A DNA stretch of 64,000 bases from Aquibaculum arenosum (GTDB lineage: Bacteria; Pseudomonadota; Alphaproteobacteria; Kiloniellales; DSM-21159), in NCBI RefSeq assembly GCF_029222965.1, contig NZ_JARHUD010000007.1, positions 124,001 to 188,000 of the forward strand, written 5' to 3'. Under the pieces are notes generated by a model. The model ran no database searches, had not been told where the DNA came from, and saw nothing but the letters and a program-made list of their open reading frames with translations. Positions 1 to 9,032 of this stretch are shown here, piece after piece. Position 1 is the first letter of the stretch. Each line of letters opens with the position of its first letter. A program made the position numbers and the translations under genes.

Positions 1-142
1 GGCTTCGAGATTGTAAGCGCTGCATCGCCTCGAACCATCGGTCGCAATCAAAGTCGCTCCATCGAAGTGCTCACCATAGGCATGCGGCCGGGCACACAGC
101 CCACGCCAGACCGCCAATGCCTATGCTGAACAGGAGCAGACA

Positions 143-1942
143 ATGACGCGCTCATCTCGCTCATTTCGTCAGTCCCGTGCTTTGGCCGTGGCCATTATGG
201 TCATCATCCTGAGCGACCTGGCAGCGCTTTCGGCCGACAGCTACTCTCCCCCCGATCCGCAAACTGCATTGCAACAGCCTGTTCCCGGCCATGACCCGGA
301 AGCGCGCCTGCGGGGCAAATCCGCAATAGACCATGCGGAGGATCTCGGTGCGCCGCTCCTGATGCGGCGGCTCATGGCCTTGCAGGCACTGATCGAGATG
401 GGGCCGAACGCTTTGCCTGCACGCGATACGGTGCGTTTCGTGGTCGAGCACGGCGACAGCGCCCAGTTTTCCGACGTGCAGATTGACGAGTTGCGGCTCA
501 GTGCGCTGTCCGCATTGCATGCGATGCAGGCCCCTGAAGCAATTGACCTGCTGCGCAGCAAAATCCTCGATCCCGACTTCGCCACGCAAGACAAATCCTA
601 TGCCGGTTTGCTCGAGGCAGCGGTCCAGGTGGACATCGGCAATGAAACGCTGGCCCGAGATTTGATGTCGCTGATCGATGCGGAGCCGGACCATGCCGAA
701 CGATTGATGACCTTGGGAGCACTGCCGTCGCCGGTGCAGGCTGCGCTGGACCAGGCGGTCTTCGAAGGCGCTCACGGTGAAGCGGCGACCCGCCATTTTC
801 TCCAGCACCTGGATGGCCTGTCGTTTCTCAATGACGCCGAAAGGCTCGAATACGTTCTCGGCAGTCGTGAGGCCGCCGGCCCGCAGCAGAGCCGGAATGC
901 ACTCGCGCGGATCGGAAGCGAGGCGGCACTGGATGCTGCACTGGCCATCGAGCCCCTGGAAGGGCCAGCGCGCTTTCAGCTGATCAGCCGTTTTGCTGAG
1001 AGTTCGATGTCTCCTGAGCAAGCCACGGATCGTATGCTGGAAGAGATCAGGAGGCTTGAGGGCGAGCAGCCAATCCGGCAAGGCGTTTCTCTGCTCGAGA
1101 GCGCGTTGCGCGATGAAAGCTCGTCGATCTTCTCCCGTGCCATGACCGAACTGATCGAGGCCGGGCCAACGACGATGCACCGCGCCATTGGCGCAGCGCG
1201 ACAAGTCCTGTTTCTGCAACGCAACCCCGATGCCGATGCGCCCGCTGCCTTGCGCCCGGTTTTTGCCCTGCTCACAGATGCTGCTGCGGCTCCTGAGGCC
1301 CGGATAGCGGCAGCCAAGTCGCTTCGCCAGACGCCGGCTCGTCTGGCGGCTCTCGATCCGGGCTACTTTGTTGGCGAGGCGGTCGACTTGATCTGGCAAG
1401 CGGCCGATCCGAGCGAAGCGGAGTTGCCGGTGGCGCTGCTCGCACCCCTGATGTCGTCGTCCGAGTTTGCACCGCAGGTGGTAGATGCCATCGAGGTGTG
1501 CTTCTCGGAGCATATGGCGAAGTGGGCGATCAACCCGGCCACGGCCATTGCGATCGCAAGCGGCACCACCCCGGGGCTCGAGCGCTCGGCCACACGTGAG
1601 GCCGCCGCCATCATGATGGGAAAAGCAATTCAGAGCGCGGCAATCGATCTGGACTACTTGGGGCCGCACTTGGCCCGCAACGGGGAAGCGCTCGCCAGCC
1701 TTGAGGCCAACACGGTTGCCGGCGTCATCGGCACCTACGCCCCGACAATCTTCGCGGAAGACAAGCCCGCGAGCTATGACTTCGCACTGGAGCCCTACAT
1801 GCGGCCCATGCTGATGCGCCCCGGGTGGTTTGCTCAGGATCCAGAGGCCAAGGCGGAGTGGCTGGCCTTCCTCCAACGTGTTGTCGATCTGGATGACGGG
1901 AACTTTAGCCCGACTGCCCGCCGCGCGCTCGAGCGCTTTTGA
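143..1942 (+). CDS. Exported HEAT-like alpha-repeat protein, function unknown
   Basis: Product of 599 residues. I do not recognise a named family. The N-terminus (about residues 1-31) is a basic stretch followed by a hydrophobic segment ending in LAALSA, a likely Sec signal peptide, so the protein probably acts in the periplasm or outside. The rest is Ala/Leu/Glu-rich and almost certainly all-helical, with recurring short helical pairs such as EAIDLLRSKI and SEAALDAALA that resemble HEAT-type repeats. No catalytic motif is visible. It is first in a run of four exported proteins, 46 bases ahead of the next gene, which suggests a joint role with the secreted metalloprotease two genes downstream. 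The coding call is supported by length and the signal peptide; the function is open. Confidence 0.75.
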   Translation: MTRSSRSFRQSRALAVAIMVIILSDLAALSADSYSPPDPQTALQQPVPGHDPEARLRGKSAIDHAEDLGAPLLMRRLMALQALIEMGPNALPARDTVRFVVEHGDSAQFSDVQIDELRLSALSALHAMQAPEAIDLLRSKILDPDFATQDKSYAGLLEAAVQVDIGNETLARDLMSLIDAEPDHAERLMTLGALPSPVQAALDQAVFEGAHGEAATRHFLQHLDGLSFLNDAERLEYVLGSREAAGPQQSRNALARIGSEAALDAALAIEPLEGPARFQLISRFAESSMSPEQATDRMLEEIRRLEGEQPIRQGVSLLESALRDESSSIFSRAMTELIEAGPTTMHRAIGAARQVLFLQRNPDADAPAALRPVFALLTDAAAAPEARIAAAKSLRQTPARLAALDPGYFVGEAVDLIWQAADPSEAELPVALLAPLMSSSEFAPQVVDAIEVCFSEHMAKWAINPATAIAIASGTTPGLERSATREAAAIMMGKAIQSAAIDLDYLGPHLARNGEALASLEANTVAGVIGTYAPTIFAEDKPASYDFALEPYMRPMLMRPGWFAQDPEAKAEWLAFLQRVVDLDDGNFSPTARRALERF

Positions 1943-1988
1943 TGCGCACCGTTCTCGCGCTTCACCAACCCCCCCAGAGGAAAAACTC

Positions 1989-2768
1989 ATGAAGTTCACC
2001 AGTATCGCCACAAGAGCGGGCCCGCTGGCCATTCTGTCCGTGATCTCGGTTTCAGCCTTTCTCGCCGCTCCCGCGGTTTCGCAGGATTCTCGGTCCATGA
2101 CCGTGCTCGGCTCGATAGACGGGACCGTTGACGGCACGGAACGCGGCTGGCTCACGATCTCCGGTGAGGTCGATGGCAACGACATGGCGTCCGCGGCCTG
2201 GCGACCGCATTCAGATGCGCAGACCATGGAGAACGCTTTGGGAGCCATCGGGGAGCAACAGCGCGAGCAGATGAAAGAGCGCCTGGAGAAGATGGCCGAG
2301 ATGATGGGCGACGATGCCGCCGCCAATCCGCTGGCGCAGATGCTGGGTGGCGATGGGGAAGAAAAGATTGCGTTGCGCATCATGGGCGTCGACCCGGATG
2401 CAGAGAAGATTCTGCGCCAAGGCGGCCTGACCATCGAGTTGCCCCCATTCTCGGCAGAGAACAAGGATGAGTTGCTGCACGGTCAGCACGAAGCCGAGAT
2501 ATCCTACCACAAGAACTTTGGCGAAAAGACAGGGTTTCATGTCTCAACGCACGAGGTTGGGACTGACGCTGTCGTTGCATTCGACCAGTTGGAGATCGTC
2601 GAGGGCGGCGGGTTTGCCCAAGGCACGTTTGAAGCAAGCCTTTGCCCGATCAGCGCGCTGATGAAGGGAAGTATCGACCCCGAAGCCTGTATCCGGGTGG
2701 CAGGGCGGTTCGAGACCGACCTTGGGGAGGAAGAGCCCAACAGTCCTGCCTCCCGTTCCAACGATTGA
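1989..2768 (+). CDS. Exported protein of unknown function, partner of the downstream metalloprotease
   Basis: Product of 259 residues from the ATG at 1989, preceded by an AGAGGAAAA ribosome-binding stretch; reading further upstream would overlap the previous gene and hide the signal peptide. Residues 1-33 form a clear Sec signal peptide ending near AAPAVSQ. The mature part has a beta-rich N-terminal portion, a charged helix around residues 80-110 (EQQREQMKERLEKMAEMMG) likely to form a coiled coil, and a C-terminal portion with two cysteines that could form a disulfide. No family recognised. The stop lies 13 bases before the start of the metalloprotease gene, so the two are very likely co-transcribed. 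Confidence 0.7.
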   Translation: MKFTSIATRAGPLAILSVISVSAFLAAPAVSQDSRSMTVLGSIDGTVDGTERGWLTISGEVDGNDMASAAWRPHSDAQTMENALGAIGEQQREQMKERLEKMAEMMGDDAAANPLAQMLGGDGEEKIALRIMGVDPDAEKILRQGGLTIELPPFSAENKDELLHGQHEAEISYHKNFGEKTGFHVSTHEVGTDAVVAFDQLEIVEGGGFAQGTFEASLCPISALMKGSIDPEACIRVAGRFETDLGEEEPNSPASRSND

Positions 2769-2781
2769 GGCGGGCCGTAGG

Positions 2782-5076
2782 ATGATGCGCGCTCCGATCT
2801 GGGCCCTCGCGATGTTCGCGTTGGTGGCGGCAGGCCCTGTCGCGCAAGCCCAGCAGACTCTCGAAATACCCGAAGCGGAATTTGAGAGTGTGGAGGAATA
2901 CAAGCCTATTCCGCTGCCCGATCCTTCCGGTGGGCCCGTCAACCAGATGTTCGAGCACATGGAACTCGACATGACCGGCACGCTGCCTGAGGCAGTGCTC
3001 GAGTCGATGCTGGGCGAGACGCCCTACGATTTTGTCGAGGTGGTCTGGGGCATGGAGGTGAGCGGCGACTGGGGCGCGCGCCTGTCCGGAACCGGCTCCC
3101 TGCAGGTGACCGACTTTACGGAGGGCCGCGGCGCCACCCTGCGGATCGACCCGGAAAGGTACACCGGCCAGCATGGCTTCCGCATGTACAACGCGCGGCT
3201 ACAGACGGATGGCGAGCACGTGTTCACGCTGGGCGCCGCCTTTCCACCTGAACAGGGCGGCGAGGCGTTGGGCACGGAACTTGAAGCCCCCAAAGCCGTG
3301 TTTGAAGTGACTTGGTTGTGCCACATGTTCGAGCCTGATCGCACCGGCTGCACGGATGGTTCAGAGGAGTACTTTGAAACCGAACTGCCCATTCTGAGCA
3401 AACTGCACCTTACACGGCGTGCAGAGGGATACAGGATAGAGTTTGCCGCCCGTGTCCAGGAATCGCGCACCCATAGGGACCGGGGATATTCGTCGTCGGA
3501 TCTGACGGGCCGTATCGGCGATGTGCGGGGCTGGGTCTGTGATGCAGAGTCCTGGGAGGCGAACCCTGACGATTGCGTGCCTGACGACCCCCTCGAGGTG
3601 GTGGATGTAACGCCCAGTCACGCGCGCGAGAATGTCAACTTCGAGAGGCCGTCGGTAGAGTGGGAGTTCACCACCCCTGTGGACTTCGCCAGCCTCAGGC
3701 GCGGTTTTACGCTCACCACCCGCGATCGGGCGGGCAACGAGATCGAGGTTTCCGGTGAGATCGCCTCCAAGGGCGGCAACCGCTTCGCCTTCTCCCCCGA
3801 CAGCGATCTGGAATCGGGTGTCCAATACGAAGCCAGGCTGAAGGGCGGTGCGGACGGCATACGGGCAAGAGACGGTGAAACCACTCTCGGCGCCGACCAT
3901 TGGTGGCGATTCTCGACGATCCTTGACCTGGAGTTCCAGAACAATTCCGACGACCCGCCTCTGGAGATGCACATCTACCAGACAGTTCGCGACGCGCCGC
4001 TGGTAACGGAAAAACCCACCGCCATCCGGATCTATCCCAACTGGGAAGAGCATGAGCATATCCACGCGGATTGGCAGCCCACATCCTTCCCGATCACCCT
4101 GGACCTCAATGTCGTGTCCGAGCATCAGCGCCGCGTCGAACCGCAGTTCGGCGGCACGGCGACCACTGAGGAAATCCGGTTGCATCGGCCTGACCAGTTC
4201 AACGATCAGCACCGGCGGCAGGCCGCGCATACCATCAACGTCTACGGCTGGCTTCCCGCCAGGACAGGCGTCTCGCCGCCCGTGGCCGAAGCGCGTCTGG
4301 CGGCACACGATCCCTTCCCGGGGCCGCTTGATCCGGCAGACGTGATTGTCGAACGGGACTTCGAAATCTGGCAGACGGATCCACAACCGCTGACGCTGCG
4401 CTTTGCATTTCTCACCGTCGGCCCCTGGGCCGATGGCGTTCCCAGCGAGGACTGGCTGGTCGCCGAGGGGGTGGCGCGCGCTGCGGCGGAATTCACACGG
4501 CAGCTTTTCCCGGTGCGCGAGGTGCGCACGGCCTTCACGAACGTTGAAGACGCCAGGCCTGGAAGCGGCGTGACACCCATGAAGGACCTGCTGGCCGACC
4601 TGCGCAACTCGCCCCACATCGTTTCTCACCCGCAGGATGTCTTCGTCGTTCTGGTTCCCTTTGGCACACTCGACTACTCCGGCGGTGCCGTGCACACGCG
4701 CTTCTCCGACGAAGCCGATCGGGGAATCACGCTCAGCATCGCCACCTCCGTCGATGGCATCCGCATTCCCATTTCGCACCAGGCGGAATCTCTGGTCCAC
4801 GAGATCGGGCACTATCACGGCCTGAAGCACAAACCCGGGGATATCGATGATCTGAACGAGATGGGACTGACCGCGGACGGCTATGCCGATCCGACCATCG
4901 AGGGTTTCCGCATTGCTGCGGACGGCATGACGGGCCAGAACAAATCCTACTCGGAGGGCAACAGCGAGTATCCCGGTACGCCGACGCCATTGATGTGGCC
5001 GTCTCCGCTTAGCTTTGAGCGGGTGTGGATAAACGAAAGCGAGTATCGGTCGCTTTTAAACCACCTCACGCGCTGA
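2782..5076 (+). CDS. Secreted zinc metalloprotease (metzincin-like) with an SbsA-type Ig-like domain
   Basis: Product of 764 residues. The start at 2782 is chosen because it gives a clean signal peptide (about residues 1-24, ending VAQAQ). An Ig-like domain of the SbsA/Big_5 type spans roughly residues 272-382 (VTPSH start, WWRFST end). The catalytic site is HEIGHYHGLKH at residues 673-683, a full HExxHxxGxxH zinc motif with three His ligands and Glu674 as general base. A downstream PLMWP with Met738 can serve as the Met-turn of metzincins. The middle region (about 390-640) is unassigned beta-rich sequence. It sits 13 bases after an exported partner gene. Export and metalloprotease fold are well supported; the substrate, possibly cell-surface or extracellular protein, is unknown. 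Confidence 0.8.
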   Translation: MMRAPIWALAMFALVAAGPVAQAQQTLEIPEAEFESVEEYKPIPLPDPSGGPVNQMFEHMELDMTGTLPEAVLESMLGETPYDFVEVVWGMEVSGDWGARLSGTGSLQVTDFTEGRGATLRIDPERYTGQHGFRMYNARLQTDGEHVFTLGAAFPPEQGGEALGTELEAPKAVFEVTWLCHMFEPDRTGCTDGSEEYFETELPILSKLHLTRRAEGYRIEFAARVQESRTHRDRGYSSSDLTGRIGDVRGWVCDAESWEANPDDCVPDDPLEVVDVTPSHARENVNFERPSVEWEFTTPVDFASLRRGFTLTTRDRAGNEIEVSGEIASKGGNRFAFSPDSDLESGVQYEARLKGGADGIRARDGETTLGADHWWRFSTILDLEFQNNSDDPPLEMHIYQTVRDAPLVTEKPTAIRIYPNWEEHEHIHADWQPTSFPITLDLNVVSEHQRRVEPQFGGTATTEEIRLHRPDQFNDQHRRQAAHTINVYGWLPARTGVSPPVAEARLAAHDPFPGPLDPADVIVERDFEIWQTDPQPLTLRFAFLTVGPWADGVPSEDWLVAEGVARAAAEFTRQLFPVREVRTAFTNVEDARPGSGVTPMKDLLADLRNSPHIVSHPQDVFVVLVPFGTLDYSGGAVHTRFSDEADRGITLSIATSVDGIRIPISHQAESLVHEIGHYHGLKHKPGDIDDLNEMGLTADGYADPTIEGFRIAADGMTGQNKSYSEGNSEYPGTPTPLMWPSPLSFERVWINESEYRSLLNHLTR

Positions 5077-5220
5077 CATGGCCGCAAAGCCGCGCGATGA
5101 CTTCAACTCACAGTTCCTGGGTCTTTCGGGGCCTATTTCCACCTTGGGCGTCCCGGGACGGGCCGTGCGGTCCCAAATCCGCCTGCGGGCGGCCAGCTTC
5201 ACATCGGAGAAATGTCCATC

Positions 5221-5790
5221 ATGACGAAGTCACGACTTTCAGCCCTCATGTGGGCGCGCCAAGGTGCGGCTGTCGCCACCCTTGGTCTGATCCTTGCTGC
5301 CTCGGGAGGCGCGGACAGCAGCGCCGAACAGTCGGAGCCGGATGCTGTGTCCCAGTCCAACAAGGGAGCGAAAGCCAAGCACCTTTCCGGCAATGGGCCG
5401 GCAACGGTCGGCAGCATGACGATCGACGGGCAGTCGTACGATCTGACGGCGTCCCACTGGTGTGAGCCGGAACCAGGTGTCGAGAACGGAAGCACGGTCG
5501 CCATCCGGGTGGCGGCGCTGAATGACACGGGTGATGTCATGGTCTACGCGCTACAGGTGGATCGGGACAGAAGCCGTCCAGGAGTACAAACCGTCAGCGC
5601 TGCGACGGATCCGCAGACCAACTATCGCAGCGGGGATGTGACGCCGGAAACCAGAGCGGAACCCATGATCGTTGTGGAAAACGGTGCTGTTCGTATCGAG
5701 GGGGATGTGCGTCGCAGCGGCGGCGATCAGGTCCCCATCGTGGCCGAGTTCTCTCTTCCCGATGAACCCGGCTTCCCCGGATACTGCTGA
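5221..5790 (+). CDS. Small exported protein of unknown function
   Basis: Product of 189 residues from the ATG at 5221; an in-frame ATG at 5212 is possible but sits one base from the GGAGA ribosome-binding sequence, so the later start is preferred. A signal peptide covers about residues 1-33 (basic start, hydrophobic core, ILAASGG). There is no lipobox cysteine. The mature protein is polar and acidic, probably beta-rich, with a Cys near HWCEPEP and another at the extreme C-terminus (FPGYC) that could pair. It follows the metalloprotease gene by 144 bases and may belong to the same exported cluster. No family recognised. Confidence 0.6.
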   Translation: MTKSRLSALMWARQGAAVATLGLILAASGGADSSAEQSEPDAVSQSNKGAKAKHLSGNGPATVGSMTIDGQSYDLTASHWCEPEPGVENGSTVAIRVAALNDTGDVMVYALQVDRDRSRPGVQTVSAATDPQTNYRSGDVTPETRAEPMIVVENGAVRIEGDVRRSGGDQVPIVAEFSLPDEPGFPGYC

Positions 5791-5817
5791 CGTTCACGCC
5801 GACGGCTGACAGGTGAC

Positions 5818-7134
5818 TCAGCGAATGGGTCCCATCACCGCCTCCGGCAGCCAGGTGGCGAGGCCGGGGAAGAGGCAGAGGATTAGGATGGCCAGGATCA
5901 TGCAGCCCACGTAGGGCAGGGAGCCCATGAGGATGGTCTTGAGCTTGATCTCCGGCGCGATGGAATTGATCACATAGAGGTTGAGGCCCACCGGGGGCGA
6001 GATCAGGCCGATCTCCATGTTGATGGTCAGGATCACCGCGAACCAGTAGGGGTCGAAATCCGCCGCCAGGATGATGGGCAGCAGGATCGGTGCCGCCATG
6101 ACGATGACCGCCACTGGCGGCAGGAAGAAGCCGGCGACCAGCAGGAAGACGTTGATCGCGCCCATCACCACCCAGCGATTCACATCCAGGTCCGAAATCC
6201 ACATTGCGATCGACTGGGTGATGAACAGCGAGGACAGCATGTAGCTGAAGACCCCGGCCGCGCCGATGATGAAGAGGATCATCACGCTTTCGCGCGTGGC
6301 GCTGCTCAAGACCAGCCAGAGCGCGCGCGGGGCCCACATGCGGTAGATGATCACCGCCATGATCAGGCACAGCAGCGCGCCCACTGCCGCGGTCTCCGAC
6401 GGAGTGGCGATGCCGCCGTAGAGCGCATAGAGCACGCCGAGAATGATCAGCAGGAAGGGCAGGACCCGCGGCAGGATCTCCAGCTTCTGCCTCAGGTCAT
6501 AGCGCCGCGTGGCGATGGCATAGAGCGCGTGCTTGCGCCAGGTGGACCAGACCGACCAGGCCATGAAGAGCCCGACCAGCAGCAATCCCGGGATGACGCC
6601 GGCCAGGAACAGGCGGCCGATGGAGGTCTCAGTGGCGATGCCATAGACGATCATGGTGACCGAGGGCGGAATCAGGATGCCCAAGGTGCCACCCGCGGCG
6701 ATGGAGCCCGCCGCCACCTCGTCGGGGTAGCCGCGCTTGCGCATCTCCGGAATACCCATCTTGCCAATTGCCGCGCAGGTGGCGGGTGAGGAGCCGGACA
6801 TGGCCGAAAAGAGGGCGCAGGCGCCGAGGTTCGACATGACCAGCCCCCCGGGCACGCGGGTCAGCCAGCGTTCCAGCGCCTCGTAGAGGTCGGCGCCGGC
6901 ACGGGTGGAGGAGATCGCCGCACCCATGATGATGAACATGGGGATCGACAGCAGCGCAAAGGAATTGAGCTTGCCGAAGAACATCTCGGGCAGCAGCTCA
7001 AGCGAGCGCATGCCGTCGAAGATGAGCAGGAAGCCCGCTGAGACGATCAGCAGTCCGGTAGCAACCGACACGCCCGAGAAAAGCACCGCGACGGTGACCA
7101 GGGCGACCAGGGCCCCGAGCGTGAGCGGGTCCAT
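5818..7134 (-). CDS. dctM: TRAP transporter large permease subunit (DctM)
   Basis: Product of 438 residues, the usual size for the large membrane subunit of a tripartite ATP-independent periplasmic transporter. It is hydrophobic throughout, with about a dozen membrane helices, and has the family signature SAMSGSSPATCAAIG near residue 120 and the PPSVTMIVYG segment near 156. It forms the ion-driven channel with DctQ and receives substrate, usually a C4-dicarboxylate, sugar acid or other organic acid, from DctP. Its start codon shares one base with the dctQ stop codon (TAATG), so the two are translationally coupled. The substrate cannot be read from the sequence. Confidence 0.93.
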   Translation of the reverse strand: MDPLTLGALVALVTVAVLFSGVSVATGLLIVSAGFLLIFDGMRSLELLPEMFFGKLNSFALLSIPMFIIMGAAISSTRAGADLYEALERWLTRVPGGLVMSNLGACALFSAMSGSSPATCAAIGKMGIPEMRKRGYPDEVAAGSIAAGGTLGILIPPSVTMIVYGIATETSIGRLFLAGVIPGLLLVGLFMAWSVWSTWRKHALYAIATRRYDLRQKLEILPRVLPFLLIILGVLYALYGGIATPSETAAVGALLCLIMAVIIYRMWAPRALWLVLSSATRESVMILFIIGAAGVFSYMLSSLFITQSIAMWISDLDVNRWVVMGAINVFLLVAGFFLPPVAVIVMAAPILLPIILAADFDPYWFAVILTINMEIGLISPPVGLNLYVINSIAPEIKLKTILMGSLPYVGCMILAILILCLFPGLATWLPEAVMGPIR

Positions 7135-7682
7135 TACTTATCCTCCAGGCCGAAGGGCGTGTCGCGGCCCGTGAGGAGGGCAAGCAGGTCGGCCAGGAGC
7201 TGCAAGATGAAGAGCCCAAAACCCACCGGCAGCAGCAGATAGGGAAGCCACAGCGGCGGCCCCCAGACCGAGGGCGAGCGCCAGCCCCGTTCCCAGGCGA
7301 TATGCCAGTTCTCGTATCCGTACCAGGCCATGATGCTCAGCACGACAATGCCCAGCCCAAGCACCAGCAGCGCCAAGACCGTGCGTGGCCCGCGCGGCAG
7401 CCACATGGGCAGGAGGTCGACGTTGACGTGCCCGCGCAGCTTCTGAACGTAGGGCAGGCCCAGCATGGTGGCCCCGACCATCAGGTAGATCACCATCTCA
7501 GTCTGCCAGATTGTCGACTGGCGTAGCACGAATCGTACGAAAATCATCTGACAGGTGATCAGCACCGAACTGAGAATCATCAGCGCTGAGATCCAGCCGC
7601 AGACGGTGGAAATCCACCCGATGGTGCGCAGCAGAGTATCGACTGCGCCGCGGGAAGCGTTGGTCGGGGAAGTTTGTGTCAT
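7134..7682 (-). CDS. dctQ: TRAP transporter small permease subunit (DctQ)
   Basis: Product of 182 residues with four predicted membrane helices (about 30-52, 67-85, 103-125, 145-170), the standard layout of DctQ. The segment QMIFVRFVLRQSTIWQTEM is typical of the family. It pairs with DctM in the inner membrane. The gene overlaps dctM by one base and lies 164 bases after dctP; that gap holds a strong hairpin. Function is secure from fold, size and neighbours; substrate unknown. Confidence 0.92.
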   Translation of the reverse strand: MTQTSPTNASRGAVDTLLRTIGWISTVCGWISALMILSSVLITCQMIFVRFVLRQSTIWQTEMVIYLMVGATMLGLPYVQKLRGHVNVDLLPMWLPRGPRTVLALLVLGLGIVVLSIMAWYGYENWHIAWERGWRSPSVWGPPLWLPYLLLPVGFGLFILQLLADLLALLTGRDTPFGLEDK

Positions 7683-7777
7683 GAAGTTCCGGCCTGGATC
7701 AGGTCGAGATGAAATGCGCTCTGCGCGCCCGGTACCCCTGCATCAGCGTGGGGCAGTATCAGACTCTCGTCGCGCAG

Positions 7778-7839
7778 CTGCGGGGCGCCCAAGCTGCCGG
7801 CCTATACCGGCGATGATCATGGGCCGGGCGCCCGCGCAG
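7778..7839 (-). terminator. Hairpin between dctP and dctQ (partial terminator or mRNA-stability stem)
   Basis: The arms 7778-7790 and 7826-7839 pair over 13 positions with one bulge, and an inner GCCGG/CCGGC stem (7796-7800 with 7807-7811) stacks inside. There is no long U-tract, so it is more likely an attenuator or 3'-end protector that keeps binding-protein mRNA in excess over permease mRNA, as seen in other binding-protein operons. Confidence 0.5.
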
Positions 7840-7846
7840 GCTTCGC

Positions 7847-8836
7847 TTATTCGACCTCGAAGGCCAGATCGAGCAACTCCTGCCCGTTTGGCACCTCGTC
7901 CAGGAAGCTGGCGTAGGCGGATTGAGATGCCAGTTCACGCCAGGCCTCGAAGTCCTCCTCGGTCATCTCGGCGATCTCCACATCGTTGTTGCGGAAGACC
8001 TCGACCGCCTTGGCGTCATCGACCTTGGCCTGCTCCAGGTACCATTCCTCGGCCTTCTCCGAGGCGTCCAGCAGCGCCTGCTGCTGCTCCTCGCTCAAGT
8101 CCTCGAAGGTCGATTTGTTCATGAGCAGGGGCTGGTACATGAACCAGAGCGCCACATCGCCCGCCGGGGTGAAGCAGTCTACCTGCTCGTAGAGGCGGTA
8201 GGAGACGAAGGACGAGGAAGAGGTGTTCACCGCGTCCAGGACCCCGGTCTGCATAGCGTTGTAGATCTCGGAGGAGGCCATGGAGGAGACTGAAGCCCCG
8301 GCTGACGCCAGCATCTGCTCGAAGGCCCGACCCGCAGCGCGCACGGTGCGACCTTCCATGTCAGTCGGCTCGGTGATGCAGCCGTCCTTGGCCGCGAAGC
8401 CACCTGCGAGGTAGCCGTGCACCAGAACCATCACGTCATCTTCGGCCATCACCTCTTCGATGGCCTCCATGAAGGGCGAATGGTTCAGTCGCGAGGCATG
8501 ATCGTGATTGCGCACCAGCCCGGGCATCAGCGTGAGATTGTACTCGGGCCGCTGGCCACCGGCGTAGGACAGCGGAAAGACCGACATGTCGAGCTGACCG
8601 CGGCTGAGCGGCAGGTACTGTTCGCTGGCTGCGAAAAGCGATGCGGACGGGAAAATCCGGATATCGAGCCCGACATCGGCGGCGGCAACCTCGTCGGCCA
8701 CCATCTGGGCGACCTTGTGGCGGACGTCTGCCGTCGACCACTGGTGCGACAGGCGCATCTGTTGTGCCTGTGCGGAACTGGCGGCAATTGCGAGCCCGGA
8801 TACGGCCGCAATCGCAGCAAGGGGTATGAGCTTCAT
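7847..8836 (-). CDS. dctP: TRAP transporter substrate-binding protein (DctP)
   Basis: Product of 329 residues. The start at 8836 has a GGGAGGA ribosome-binding site 6 bases upstream and begins a clean signal peptide (MKLIPLAAIAAVSG... cut after AQAQ). The mature protein has the DctP fold landmarks: LSHQW near the start, FPSASLF, the AAGRAFEQML helix that usually carries the substrate-carboxylate arginine, and VLDAVNTS. It binds an organic acid in the periplasm and delivers it to DctQM. It is first in a dctP-Q-M operon. Which acid is bound is not decidable here. Confidence 0.93.
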   Translation of the reverse strand: MKLIPLAAIAAVSGLAIAASSAQAQQMRLSHQWSTADVRHKVAQMVADEVAAADVGLDIRIFPSASLFAASEQYLPLSRGQLDMSVFPLSYAGGQRPEYNLTLMPGLVRNHDHASRLNHSPFMEAIEEVMAEDDVMVLVHGYLAGGFAAKDGCITEPTDMEGRTVRAAGRAFEQMLASAGASVSSMASSEIYNAMQTGVLDAVNTSSSSFVSYRLYEQVDCFTPAGDVALWFMYQPLLMNKSTFEDLSEEQQQALLDASEKAEEWYLEQAKVDDAKAVEVFRNNDVEIAEMTEEDFEAWRELASQSAYASFLDEVPNGQELLDLAFEVE

Positions 8837-8968
8837 TCTATCCTCCCTGAAGGCGTTATCCTCCTTGTTCAAGGGCCCTCAGGCGATCTCTGTCGCTCTG
8901 GCCCAGGCTGCGCCCGATCTTGGCGCAGGCGTCATCCAAGCCGGATTCCTGCGCGTGGTCAATAATTT

Positions 8969-8979
8969 GTCTGCAAGAC
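8969..8979. promoter_or_regulatory. Palindrome upstream of dctP, possible operator
   Basis: The 11-base sequence GTCTGCAAGAC is a perfect dyad (GTCT-GCA-AGAC) lying about 130 bases upstream of the dctP start. TRAP operons are often controlled by GntR-type repressors binding similar short dyads, but no regulator gene is next to it. A candidate only. Confidence 0.25.
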
Positions 8980-9032
8980 CTGCTGGTGCGGAGCCTGATC
9001 TGGACGACTTTCCGGCTAGCTAGACCAACCCG

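Noticed and set aside
161-2464. Long open frame (767 codons) on the - strand opposite the first two genes
   Set aside because: It runs antisense to genes with clear signal peptides, has no recognisable domain and shows the Arg/Cys/Ser-rich composition of a high-GC shadow frame.
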